From Flavobacterium sp. CG_23.5 (GTDB lineage: Bacteria > Bacteroidota > Bacteroidia > Flavobacteriales > Flavobacteriaceae), in the NCBI RefSeq assembly GCF_017875765.1, contig NZ_JAGGNA010000001.1:1247501-1311500 (forward strand): a DNA stretch of 64,000 bases, read 5' to 3'. A model generated the notes under the pieces. That model did no database searches, had not been told where the DNA came from, and saw only the letters and a program-made list of their open reading frames with translations. Positions 30,584 through 38,601 of the stretch are shown in pieces (the first letter of the stretch is position 1; every line of letters starts with the position of its first letter). A program made the position numbers and the translations under genes.

Positions 30584-31465
30584 TTAATCGTCTTTTTTAT
30601 AATGTTTAATCACGCCATTTAGGATGACGGTGATGACAATTATTACGGCTCCAATATAAAATTCAACACTCATTTTTTCTTTTCCTCCAAGGATAAAATA
30701 CGCCAAAACAATTCCATAAACCGGTTCTAAATTGGTAGTCAACATTACCGTATACGGCGTCAGTTTTTGCATGACTTTTACTGATGCTGTAAAAGCATAA
30801 GCCGTACAAATAGAAGCTAAAATCAGAATTAAAATCCAATTATTGGCTGTTAAAACAAAGAAATCTAAAGAGAATTTTTGTTGAAATATAAAGTAAATGG
30901 TGATAAAGAAAACACCGGCCAGAAATTCATAAAAAGAAATAACCGAAGGATCGTGGTTTTCTATTAATTTCCCATTCATAAGGGTAAACAAAACACCTAA
31001 TATAATGGCCACCAACGCATACAACATGCCTTCTAAGTAATTCACCTCAACTTTCATAATCAGTCCAAGACCGGCAATGATAATGAGTCCAAAAAACACT
31101 TCATACCAAAGCACTTTTCTGCCATAAAAAATAGGTTCCAAAATCGAAGCAAAAAAAGCGCCCAACGAGAAAACCGAAAGCGTAATCGAGACATTTGAAA
31201 CATGAATAGCTTTGAAAAAAAAGATCCAATGCAGCGCTATCAATAAGCCCACAAAAATCAATTTCAGAAAAGATTTCATTGGAATCCGAAATGATTTCTT
31301 TTTGAATATAATAAACAGCGATAAAAAGGCACTGGCAAAAAACATTCGATACCAAACTAAAGCATCGGCAGTTATGGTGATTAAAGCGCCTAAAATGGCG
31401 GTAAAACCCCAAATAAAGACAATCAAATGGAGGTTTAAGTAACTCTTGAGTTTATCGTTTTGCAT
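30584..31465 (-). CDS. EamA-family (DMT) transporter
   Basis: The 293-residue protein has ten predicted membrane helices in two EamA repeats, with the usual FIWGFTAILGALI start and TNLEPVYGIVLAYFILGG near the end. Such carriers move metabolites (amino acids, purines or others) across the inner membrane, and the substrate cannot be deduced. The start overlaps the stop of the LptF/G-type gene by 14 nt, so it is co-transcribed with it and probably with tgt. Confidence 0.88.
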   Translation of the reverse strand: MQNDKLKSYLNLHLIVFIWGFTAILGALITITADALVWYRMFFASAFLSLFIIFKKKSFRIPMKSFLKLIFVGLLIALHWIFFFKAIHVSNVSITLSVFSLGAFFASILEPIFYGRKVLWYEVFFGLIIIAGLGLIMKVEVNYLEGMLYALVAIILGVLFTLMNGKLIENHDPSVISFYEFLAGVFFITIYFIFQQKFSLDFFVLTANNWILILILASICTAYAFTASVKVMQKLTPYTVMLTTNLEPVYGIVLAYFILGGKEKMSVEFYIGAVIIVITVILNGVIKHYKKDD

Positions 31466-32540
31466 TCCGTAATAAATAAATGGCTAATATCCCAAAACCA
31501 ACATTGGGCAACCAAACGGCCAAAAATGGGGGAATACTCGATTTCTCTGCCAATACTCCAAATATTTTATCAAAGAAAACAAAGGCAAAAGCCAATGCAA
31601 TTCCTATGGCAAGATTTATTCCCATTCCGCCTCGACGTTTCATCGATGATACCGAAACTGCAATAATCGTAAGAATAAAGGCTGATACCGGAACACTAAA
31701 TTTTTTGTACAAAACCACTAAATAGACATTGATGTTCGAGGAGCCACGCTTTCGTTCTTTGTCAATAAATTTGATTAATTTATTCAAAGTCAAAGTCTCG
31801 GCAATATAGACCACAGGTGCTAAATCTTCTAAATCAAAATTAAACTTCGCTAATTTTTCCGGTGCCTTTTCAATTTTATCATTCAATACCCCGACTGTTC
31901 TTTTGGTATAATCATACATCGTATAATTGCGCGTCTTTGGGTTCCATTTTATTCTGCTTGCGGTAATTTTGTAAACTAATTTTTGCTCTTTAAATTTCTC
32001 CAATGAAAAATTAAAAGCAATCTTAGACAATGGATTAAAGCTATTAACATAGATAAATTCAGTATCGCTAATTTGTCTGTAAACATCAGTGTCATCGCCT
32101 CGCATGGCTTCTCTTCCTCCCGTTTTCAAATAGGTGTATCTAAAGTTATTGAAGCCTTCGCTGGCTTTTGGAACAATAAAAAATCCCATCAATAAAACAA
32201 AAACCGAAACAATGGAAGCGCCAATCACGTAAGGTCTTAAAAATCGGGTAAACGAAATACCCGAACTTAAAACAGCAATAATCTCGGTGTTATTAGCTAA
32301 TTTTGAAGTAAACCAGATAATCGATAAAAACAAAAAGATCGGAAATAAGGAATTTGCAAAATAAATCGTGAAATTATAATAATAGATGGCAATTTCCACA
32401 AACGGAACTTTATTCTCCAACATGAAATTGATCTTTTCCGAAACATCAATAACAATTCCTATAGGTATGAACATTAACAACATAGCCGAAAACGTGGCTA
32501 AATATCTTTTTAGGATGTATTTGTCTATTATTGTTAACAT
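31452..32540 (-). CDS. LptF/LptG family permease
   Basis: The 362-residue protein matches the YjgP/YjgQ family. Three N-terminal membrane spans are followed by a periplasmic beta-jellyroll (about 100-270, with VYRQISDTEFIYVNSFNP) and three C-terminal spans with MKRRGGMGINLAIGIALAF. With LptB it forms the ABC transporter that extracts lipopolysaccharide from the inner membrane. F and G cannot be told apart here. It lies between tgt and an EamA gene, overlapping the latter. Confidence 0.9.
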   Translation of the reverse strand: MLTIIDKYILKRYLATFSAMLLMFIPIGIVIDVSEKINFMLENKVPFVEIAIYYYNFTIYFANSLFPIFLFLSIIWFTSKLANNTEIIAVLSSGISFTRFLRPYVIGASIVSVFVLLMGFFIVPKASEGFNNFRYTYLKTGGREAMRGDDTDVYRQISDTEFIYVNSFNPLSKIAFNFSLEKFKEQKLVYKITASRIKWNPKTRNYTMYDYTKRTVGVLNDKIEKAPEKLAKFNFDLEDLAPVVYIAETLTLNKLIKFIDKERKRGSSNINVYLVVLYKKFSVPVSAFILTIIAVSVSSMKRRGGMGINLAIGIALAFAFVFFDKIFGVLAEKSSIPPFLAVWLPNVGFGILAIYLLRNAKR

Positions 32541-32545
32541 AAAGG

Positions 32546-32700
32546 TTTATTGGGTTAATCGTTTATTTGGTTATTCGTTAAAATGGTGAATCGGTTATTC
32601 GTTAATTTTGTTATTCGGTTTAACAGTTAAACGCTTAAACAGTTAAATCAATTAATAGGTTATTCGGTTAAACAAATCAACGAATAAACAAATCAACGAA
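32546..32700. repeat. Degenerate short-period repeat between tgt and the permease gene
   Basis: Variants of ggttattcgttaa and gtttaacagttaaa recur many times in both senses, so the region can fold on itself. It looks like replication slippage of a 10-14-nt unit. It carries no gene. Confidence 0.6.
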
Positions 32701-32701
32701 T

Positions 32702-33832
32702 TTACAATCTTTGGCTCATATTCTTCACCATCATTTCTTTCCAAGGTTTGAAATCGCCTGCTAAGATATGTTTTCTAGCCTCACGAACCAACCACATATA
32801 AAACCCAAGATTATGAATCGTGGCAATTTGTTTCCCTAGGTATTCATTGGCAGCAAAAAGGTGACGCAAATACGCTTTGGTGTATTCCGTATCTACATAA
32901 GTGATGGCCATTTCGTCGATAGGAGAAAAATCATCCGCCCATTTTTTGTTTTTGATATTTATAGAACCGTTCGCCGTAAAAAGCATTCCGTTTCTGGCGT
33001 TACGCGTAGGCATCACACAGTCAAACATGTCGATTCCAAGCGCAATATTTTCGAGAATATTTATTGGAGTTCCCACGCCCATCAGGTAACGCGGTTTGTC
33101 TTCGGGTAAAATTTCACAAACTACTTCCGTCATCGCGTACATTTCCTCTGCCGGTTCCCCAACTGAAAGTCCACCGATGGCATTTCCCTGTTGATTGGAA
33201 TTCGCAATATATTCGGCTGATTGTCTTCGTAAATCTTTGTACGTACTTCCCTGAATAATTGGGAAAAACGTCTGGTCGTAACCGTATTTCAATGGCACTT
33301 TATCCAAGTGACTGATGCAACGGTCTAACCAGCGATGCGTCATGTGCATGGAGCGTTGTGCATAACGGTAATCGCAAGGATAAGGCGTACACTCATCAAA
33401 AGCCATGATAATATCGGCACCTATGGTACGTTGAATTTCCATGACATTCTCTGGCGTAAAAAAGTGGTACGAACCGTCAATATGCGATTTGAACTTCACC
33501 CCTTCTTCCTTAATTTTTCGGTTGGCCGAAAGCGAATACACTTGATAACCACCAGAATCCGTCAAAATATTACGGTCCCAGTTCATGAATTTATGCAATC
33601 CACCGGCTTTCTCCAGAATTTCAGTTTGCGGACGCAAGTATAAATGATAGGTGTTTCCCAGAATAATATCTGGGTTTATATCTTCTTTCAATTCCCGTTG
33701 ATGCACCCCTTTTACAGAGGCTACCGTACCCACAGGCATAAAAATAGGTGTTTCAATCACACCGTGATCAGTAGTAATGGTTCCCGCTCTAGCTTTTGAC
33801 TGCGGGTCTGTTTTCAATAAATCAAACTTCAT
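32702..33832 (-). CDS. tgt: tRNA-guanosine(34) transglycosylase (zinc ligands replaced)
   Basis: The 376-residue enzyme exchanges G34 for a queuosine precursor in tRNAs with GUN anticodons. It has the base pocket LTDSGGYQVYSL, GGLSVGEP, the substrate loop MGVGTPINILENIALGIDMFDCVMPTRNARNG with the nucleophilic Asp, and full length. The usual CxCxxC zinc motif before AYLRHL reads MAITYVDTEYTKAYLRHL, so all three cysteines are absent while the following His remains. I take this as a lineage variant. A -7 box lies upstream, and tgt heads the operon with the permease. Confidence 0.95.
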   Translation of the reverse strand: MKFDLLKTDPQSKARAGTITTDHGVIETPIFMPVGTVASVKGVHQRELKEDINPDIILGNTYHLYLRPQTEILEKAGGLHKFMNWDRNILTDSGGYQVYSLSANRKIKEEGVKFKSHIDGSYHFFTPENVMEIQRTIGADIIMAFDECTPYPCDYRYAQRSMHMTHRWLDRCISHLDKVPLKYGYDQTFFPIIQGSTYKDLRRQSAEYIANSNQQGNAIGGLSVGEPAEEMYAMTEVVCEILPEDKPRYLMGVGTPINILENIALGIDMFDCVMPTRNARNGMLFTANGSINIKNKKWADDFSPIDEMAITYVDTEYTKAYLRHLFAANEYLGKQIATIHNLGFYMWLVREARKHILAGDFKPWKEMMVKNMSQRL

Positions 33833-33863
33833 AGTAACGTTTTTCTACCGATTGTTCGGCGGG

Positions 33864-33871
33864 CAAAGATA
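33864..33871 (-). promoter_or_regulatory. tgt promoter -7 box
   Basis: The minus strand reads TATCTTTG, an exact TAnnTTTG match, 31 nt before the tgt ATG. A -33 TTG is not clear. Confidence 0.6.
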
Positions 33872-34034
33872 GGTTAATTTGAAAATTAGATAATTAGATA
33901 ACTGGAAAAATTAATTCAGATTTGGGATTTCCTCACAAAATGGGGCGGTAACACAAAACTTTCTGATGTATGTAAGGAATCGTTAGTATCAACTGTAAAA
34001 TCAAAAATCATTGATCGACAATCTTAAATCATTT

Positions 34035-34176
34035 GGGCGTGCCCCTACGTCTCGTCCCAAAAAACGAGACTACGGGTCGGGCTATCCGTTGCAATCTTTT
34101 TCTTGTTCTCGATACTTCCGCTAAAAAGCGGAAACTCGAACTGACGAAAAAGGATTTTCACTGCTATCCCTCACGC
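34035..34176. repeat. Dispersed intergenic repeat, copy C
   Basis: It contains an outer hairpin (tctcgtcccaaaaaacgaga) and the shared core: cttgttctcgata, a local stem around ccgctaaaaagcgg, aactcgaactgacg, aaaaaggat and ctgctatc. It matches copy B in the same orientation. It lies just upstream of the recombinase gene. Confidence 0.6.
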
Positions 34177-34265
34177 AAAAAAGCTGCTATACTGCAAGAA
34201 CCATTGCTGTAATAAAGGAATATTTGTAAAAAAATAGTATCTTTCAATCAGAAAATCAACACGAT

Positions 34266-35309
34266 ATGAATTGGGCAGCAAAATTGATACAACACAATAG
34301 CGAAAATAGAATTGCCGTTTATTTTGAAAAAAGTCAAGACCTAATTACCCGTATAAAACAAATAGAAGGAGCACGATGGAGTCATCAGAAAACGGTTTGG
34401 CACATCCCAGATACAATCGAAAACCGAGAACGTTTCAAGATAGAACCTCCGTCATATTCGCTCCCTTCACCCGAAGGAATTGTTCAAATACAAAAATTCA
34501 AACAATGGATGCGTTCCAAACGCTATAGCGAAAGTACCATAACTACCTATAGCGAAGCCTTAAAATCTTTCTTGATTTTCCACAGCGAAAAACCAGTTGT
34601 AGAAATCAATAATGAGGACGTGATAATATATAATAACGAGTATATTTTAAAAAACAATCTTTCGGCTTCCTACCAGAATCAAACGGTCAACGCTATCAAA
34701 TTATTTTTCATAACAGTTAGAGAAACCAAAATCGATATTGACAAAATTCACCGGCCAAAACGAGCTAAACTATTACCTAATGTTTTAAGTAAAGAGGAAA
34801 TAAAATTAATCTTGAATGCCCACAGCAATATCAAACATAAAATGATGCTATCATTAATTTACAGTTGCGGCTTACGTTGCGGTGAATTATTGGCACTGCA
34901 GCCCGTTCATATTGACTCGCAAAGGAATATTGTATTACTCAAAAATGCCAAAGGAAAAAAAGACCGAATTGTACCTTTGAGTCCTAAAATTTTAGAAATG
35001 CTGCGTGACTATTATACCGTTTATAAACCAACTGCTTATTTATTTGAAGGACGAGGAACAGGACAACCCTATGACGCTAGGAGTTTGCAACTCATCCTAA
35101 AACAAGCCATAGTAAAAGCCAATATTAAAAAGCCCGTTACGCTACATTGGTTGCGCCATAGTTATGCCACTCATTTATTAGAAAGTGGTACGGATTTAAG
35201 ATATATACAAGAACTATTAGGTCACAACAGTAGCAAAACTACTGAAATCTACACACATGTAAGTACAAAAAGCATTCAACAAATTAAAAGTCCTTTTGAT
35301 GATTTGTAA
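34266..35309 (+). CDS. Tyrosine recombinase heading the cassette array
   Basis: The 347-residue recombinase has the full catalytic set: Arg204 (CGLRCGEL), Lys in KGKKDR (229-234), His294 and Arg297 (LHWLRHS), His320 (LLGHNS) and Tyr329 (IYTHVS). The SAM-like core-binding domain spans about 72-160. The first 65 residues form an extra domain (RWSHQKTVWHIP) not in XerC/D. The C-terminus KSPFDDL recalls the RSPLD tail of integron integrases, but the IntI-specific insertion before HxxR is missing. It points into the array of attC-like sites and is the best candidate for moving the cassettes, which is an inference from position. Confidence 0.9.
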   Translation: MNWAAKLIQHNSENRIAVYFEKSQDLITRIKQIEGARWSHQKTVWHIPDTIENRERFKIEPPSYSLPSPEGIVQIQKFKQWMRSKRYSESTITTYSEALKSFLIFHSEKPVVEINNEDVIIYNNEYILKNNLSASYQNQTVNAIKLFFITVRETKIDIDKIHRPKRAKLLPNVLSKEEIKLILNAHSNIKHKMMLSLIYSCGLRCGELLALQPVHIDSQRNIVLLKNAKGKKDRIVPLSPKILEMLRDYYTVYKPTAYLFEGRGTGQPYDARSLQLILKQAIVKANIKKPVTLHWLRHSYATHLLESGTDLRYIQELLGHNSSKTTEIYTHVSTKSIQQIKSPFDDL

Positions 35310-35338
35310 GAATTTTTTAATATATTTGAAAATAAATA

Positions 35339-35417
35339 AAGCGAAACAAAACTTCGCCAATCTACCCAGAATTGGGTGTATATACGAAGTTTTATTTCGC
35401 CTATATACTAGTTATCA
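35339..35417. repeat. Candidate attI-like or terminal site with a 16-bp hairpin
   Basis: The arms gcgaaacaaaacttcg (35341-35356) and cgaagttttatttcgc (35385-35400) pair over 16 positions with one mismatch, and an inner stem ACCC/GGGT lies in the loop. A GTTATCA core-like heptamer follows at 35411. It is 30 nt after the recombinase gene, at the boundary to the first cassette. It could be the primary recombination site, a diverged attC, or simply a terminator (no T-run follows). Confidence 0.4.
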
Positions 35418-35427
35418 GCAACCTAAG

Positions 35428-35802
35428 CTACACTTTGTGGTTAATAGCTTCTGCTTTAAAAATATGAATTAATTCGCCATCCCATAAACACATGGCTATT
35501 TTGTCATTAAAATACTTATCACATAATTTTTGTCTTTCATCCATCGTTTTAGGATACCAAAATTTTTCCATTAATTCAATTTCAGTCAACGGTCTATTCA
35601 TTGCGTATGTAAATTCTTCATCAGTTAAAATATAATCTTTTCCTTTACCGTGTTGCATTGGGTAGTCGTTTGAGTACCCAACTACAAATTTACCTTTCGT
35701 ATTTACATAGCAATTATAATTATCGCCTTGTGAGTATTTTTCAGCTTTGCACCACGAAATTAACTTATCTTTTATTTCTGGAGTTAAAATATTATTTTCC
35801 AT
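35428..35802 (-). CDS. Cassette 1: hypothetical protein (124 aa)
   Basis: The start is taken at the ATG at 35802 (MENNILTPEIKDKLISWCKAEKYSQGD). The frame stays open upstream, but that part is the attC-like site. The soluble protein has FVVGYSNDYPMQHGKGKDYILTDEEF and ends with AMCLWDGELIHIFKAE, and I do not recognise it. It is transcribed against the orientation of the attC sites and so must carry its own promoter inside the repeat or depend on read-through from the RNA ligase gene, which has the same direction. Confidence 0.6.
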   Translation of the reverse strand: MENNILTPEIKDKLISWCKAEKYSQGDNYNCYVNTKGKFVVGYSNDYPMQHGKGKDYILTDEEFTYAMNRPLTEIELMEKFWYPKTMDERQKLCDKYFNDKIAMCLWDGELIHIFKAEAINHKV

Positions 35803-35837
35803 TTTGTTTTGTTTTAAATTAGTAATTCGTGGTATGC

Positions 35838-35969
35838 TGATAACACTCGTTTGCACGCATTGCGGGTCTTGTGGTTCAATCATATTTTTATTTCGCATCA
35901 TATTTATTTAAGTTAGAAAATTTATCGTTACGAACTCCGCAACGTCGAGCAAGCGAGGGAACGTTAGGA
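35838..35969 (+). repeat. attC-like site 1
   Basis: 132 bp from TGATAAC to GTTAGGA. Inner arms CTCGTTTGC near the left core and GCAAGCGAG near the right core pair, as do TTGCGG and CCGCAA. The right core is preceded by GGGAAC. It is nearly identical to site 2 over its whole length. Confidence 0.75.
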
Positions 35970-35989
35970 GCAACCGCCAATTGGAGTGG

Positions 35990-36955
35990 TTAAAAATTAT
36001 TTAAAAACCAAAATCTTGCTTTATTTACAATAGCTCCTTTCACTTTCTTTTCATCTAATCCGCTTGTTTCTAAAGTATCTTTTTCCTCTTTTAAAATATC
36101 GGTTACAATCCATCTTAAAAACTCTCCAATAGATTTTGTTTCAATTGAGATTCCGTTTTCTTTTAGAACTTCCAATCCTTGTTTCAATCTGTTTTCGGTT
36201 ACTGACAATTCTACAAATTCATTAATACTTTCCATTGCTACAACATCAATTTCGTTTAATACTTTTACTTTTGATGCAGAATGTTTTTCGCCTTTTGATT
36301 TGAATTTTAAATCAGGGAAATCTACTGATGTAAAAACAATTCCTTCTCCAATTCCAATATTTCCAAAATGCTTTCCAACAGGGCATTCATTTTCAACATC
36401 GATAGTTAATTCAATCAATCTATTTTGAATTAATTCAGGACTATTAAAATCTATTTCAACCTCGGATGTTTTAAATTGGTTAATATTAAATATTTTGTTT
36501 TCCTCATCTTTGAATGCTTCAGGAATTTCAACCCATTCATCATCTACTTTTACACCGAAAATCACAAACATTTTTTCCAATCCATTAATAGCAACTCCTT
36601 TTTGAACATTTCCACCGCACCATTCTCCATAAATTGCACCAAATTCATTAAATGATAATTTGTTAAAAAACTTATCAAAATCAAGTAAGTGCATTTTATT
36701 CATAAATCCAGCATTGTCAGATTCTAATTCTAAAACTCTTTCTCTTGATTGAAATTCTATTTTACCATCAGGATATTTTACAATTCCTGCATTTGTTCCG
36801 TGAAGTTTTACAGTTCCTTTAAATTTTAATGTTGGGTAATTTGAATTATGAGAATAAACACTTTCTCCTTTTTCGTCTTTCCCTTGATAATCGTGATTTG
36901 TTTTTACAGTTCTAATCACATTTCTAAACTGCTCAATACTTGGGTATTTTTTCAT
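35990..36955 (-). CDS. Cassette 2: RNA ligase (Rnl2-type)
   Basis: The 321-residue protein has the nucleotidyltransferase motifs of phage-type RNA ligases: motif I KLHGTNAG with the adenylated Lys50, FQSRERV, GAIYGEWCGG (motif III region), GEGIVFTS (motif IV) and LKFKSKG (motif V). Such enzymes seal nicked RNA in ATP-dependent steps and can repair tRNAs cut by anticodon nucleases. It is cytoplasmic. The gene lies on the minus strand between two nearly identical attC-like sites, so it could move as one unit. Its operon partner, if any, is the 124-aa gene. Confidence 0.88.
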   Translation of the reverse strand: MKKYPSIEQFRNVIRTVKTNHDYQGKDEKGESVYSHNSNYPTLKFKGTVKLHGTNAGIVKYPDGKIEFQSRERVLELESDNAGFMNKMHLLDFDKFFNKLSFNEFGAIYGEWCGGNVQKGVAINGLEKMFVIFGVKVDDEWVEIPEAFKDEENKIFNINQFKTSEVEIDFNSPELIQNRLIELTIDVENECPVGKHFGNIGIGEGIVFTSVDFPDLKFKSKGEKHSASKVKVLNEIDVVAMESINEFVELSVTENRLKQGLEVLKENGISIETKSIGEFLRWIVTDILKEEKDTLETSGLDEKKVKGAIVNKARFWFLNNF

Positions 36956-37001
36956 CTTATTCTTGTTTTAATTTGTTAATTGATATTCGTTCGTGGTATG
37001 C

Positions 37002-37133
37002 TCCTAACACTCGTTTGCACGCATTGCGGGTCTTGTGGTTCAATCATACTTTTATTTCGCATCATATTTGTTTTAATTAGAAAGTTTATCGTTACGAACT
37101 CCGCAACGTCGAGCAAGCGAGGGAACGTTAGCA
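37002..37133 (+). repeat. attC-like site 2
   Basis: 132 bp from TCCTAAC to GTTAGCA, with the same stems and the GGGAAC block as site 1. Only a few bases differ between the two copies, which suggests recent duplication or exchange. Confidence 0.75.
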
Positions 37134-37316
37134 CTCACCCTAAAAGACCGACACGACCGACAACAAACGACCGAAAAAATGACAGGGAAATGCCAACGCT
37201 TCGTAAAATTAAAAGAGTTGCAAGCCGACCCACAACCCAACGCTTTTGCAGCACATTTAATTTTACCCATCCGCACCCAAAGCCCACCACCACCCTTAAA
37301 AATTTTCAACTAAAAC

Positions 37317-37361
37317 TTTGACATCAGAAACAAAATGACTAAATTTGCCAAAATTTGGCAA
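37317..37361 (+). promoter_or_regulatory. Promoter and overlapping palindromic operator of the RM cassette
   Basis: TTTG (37317-37320), 19 nt, TAAATTTG (37340-37347) form an ideal Bacteroidota promoter. The palindrome TTGCCAAAATTTGGCAA (37345-37361, 8-1-8) overlaps the end of the -7 box and the likely start point, and the ATG follows 10 nt later. The encoded XRE domain is the obvious candidate to bind it and repress its own gene. The stretch before it (37134-37316) is A/C-rich with no gene. Confidence 0.7.
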
Positions 37362-37371
37362 CTTAATTATT

Positions 37372-38601
37372 ATGCAAACAATCGGAACAACATTCAAAAA
37401 TATACGAGAAGAACGGAATCTTCTTTTAGAAGACTTAACCAAAAAAACAGGCATAAGTAAAGCGGTGTTAAGTCGTATTGAAAATGGTAAACGACTGCCG
37501 ACAAGAGAACAAGTAAACCAACTTTGTCAATATTATAAAGCTGAAAAAAATGAAATTATTGTTCAATGGCTTAGCGACAAACTTGTATACGAAGTTCAAG
37601 ACGAAGATTTCGCTTTGGAAGCAATGCAAGTTGCAGAAGAAAAAATAAAATACGGTACGAACGGGTATGCACATACAAATAATTATATTTTATCTCTAAA
37701 CGAACACAAACAAAAAAGAAATATTGACGACTTCGTAAACAAAGTTGTTCAAGGTGATTGTTTAGAAGTTATGCAATTAATTCCTGATAAATCAGTAAAT
37801 ATGATTCTATGCGATTTGCCATATGGCACAACGCAAAACAAATGGGATTCAGTAATAGACTTAAAGAAACTTTGGGTAGAATACGAAAGAATAATAAAAG
37901 ATGACGGAGCAATTGTTTTGACTTCACAGGGAATTTTTACAGCAAAGTTGATTTTGAGCAACGAGAAATTATTTAAATACAAAATCACTTGGATAAAATC
38001 TAAATCAACCAACTTTCTAAACGCTAAAAAACAACCACTTCGTAAACACGAAGATATTTGCGTTTTTTACAAAAAACAACCCACATACAATCCTCAGATG
38101 TCCGAAGGTGAGGCATACGATAAAGGTATTCGCAAAGACCAATATACAGGAAGTTACGGGGATTTTAAACCAAAACACGTAAAGAGCAATGGCGAACGCT
38201 ATCCAAATGACATAGTATTTTACGAAGAACAAAATATTGATGATTTTGTGTACATTAAAACAGCAGAATCAGAAGGAACTGTTTACCATCCAACCCAAAA
38301 GCCAATTGAATTAGGTCGTTACTTAATTAAAACTTTTACAAATCCAGGCGATATTGTTTTAGATAACGCTTGTGGAAGCGGTAGCTTGTTGCTTTCTGCA
38401 ATTTTAGAAAACAGAAAATTTATAGGTATTGAAAAAAATGAAGATGTATTATTGCATAAAGTAAAACCAACTGATTACATAAAAGTGTGTTCAGACAGAA
38501 TTAAAGAAATATTAAAAAGAAAAGAAGTTGAAGAGTCAACTTTAAGACTTTTCAAAGAACCAATTGCAAAATATCACACACTGAATTATGAAGTTAAATG
38601 A
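37372..38601 (+). CDS. Cassette 3: XRE-DNA methyltransferase fusion
   Basis: The 409-residue protein joins an N-terminal XRE helix-turn-helix (about 5-60, REERNLLLEDLTKKTGISKAVLSRIENGKRLP) to a DNA amino-methyltransferase of the beta order. The catalytic motif IV DLPYGT is at 148-153, and the AdoMet motif I LDNACGSGS is near 331. It should modify adenine-N6 or cytosine-N4 and, through the XRE part, act like a controller protein. I chose the ATG at 37372 because an upstream TTG lies inside the operator. It overlaps the next gene by 14 nt. The pair forms a restriction-modification system. Confidence 0.9.
   Translation: MQTIGTTFKNIREERNLLLEDLTKKTGISKAVLSRIENGKRLPTREQVNQLCQYYKAEKNEIIVQWLSDKLVYEVQDEDFALEAMQVAEEKIKYGTNGYAHTNNYILSLNEHKQKRNIDDFVNKVVQGDCLEVMQLIPDKSVNMILCDLPYGTTQNKWDSVIDLKKLWVEYERIIKDDGAIVLTSQGIFTAKLILSNEKLFKYKITWIKSKSTNFLNAKKQPLRKHEDICVFYKKQPTYNPQMSEGEAYDKGIRKDQYTGSYGDFKPKHVKSNGERYPNDIVFYEEQNIDDFVYIKTAESEGTVYHPTQKPIELGRYLIKTFTNPGDIVLDNACGSGSLLLSAILENRKFIGIEKNEDVLLHKVKPTDYIKVCSDRIKEILKRKEVEESTLRLFKEPIAKYHTLNYEVK

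Noticed and set aside
34266-35309. Phage integrase with a prophage downstream
   Set aside because: No phage structural, replication or lysis genes follow, and no tRNA attachment site is next to it.
35803-35901. N-terminal extension of the 124-aa cassette protein on the minus strand
   Set aside because: The extra 33 codons are translated from attC-like site 1. The ATG at 35802 begins the protein-like part.
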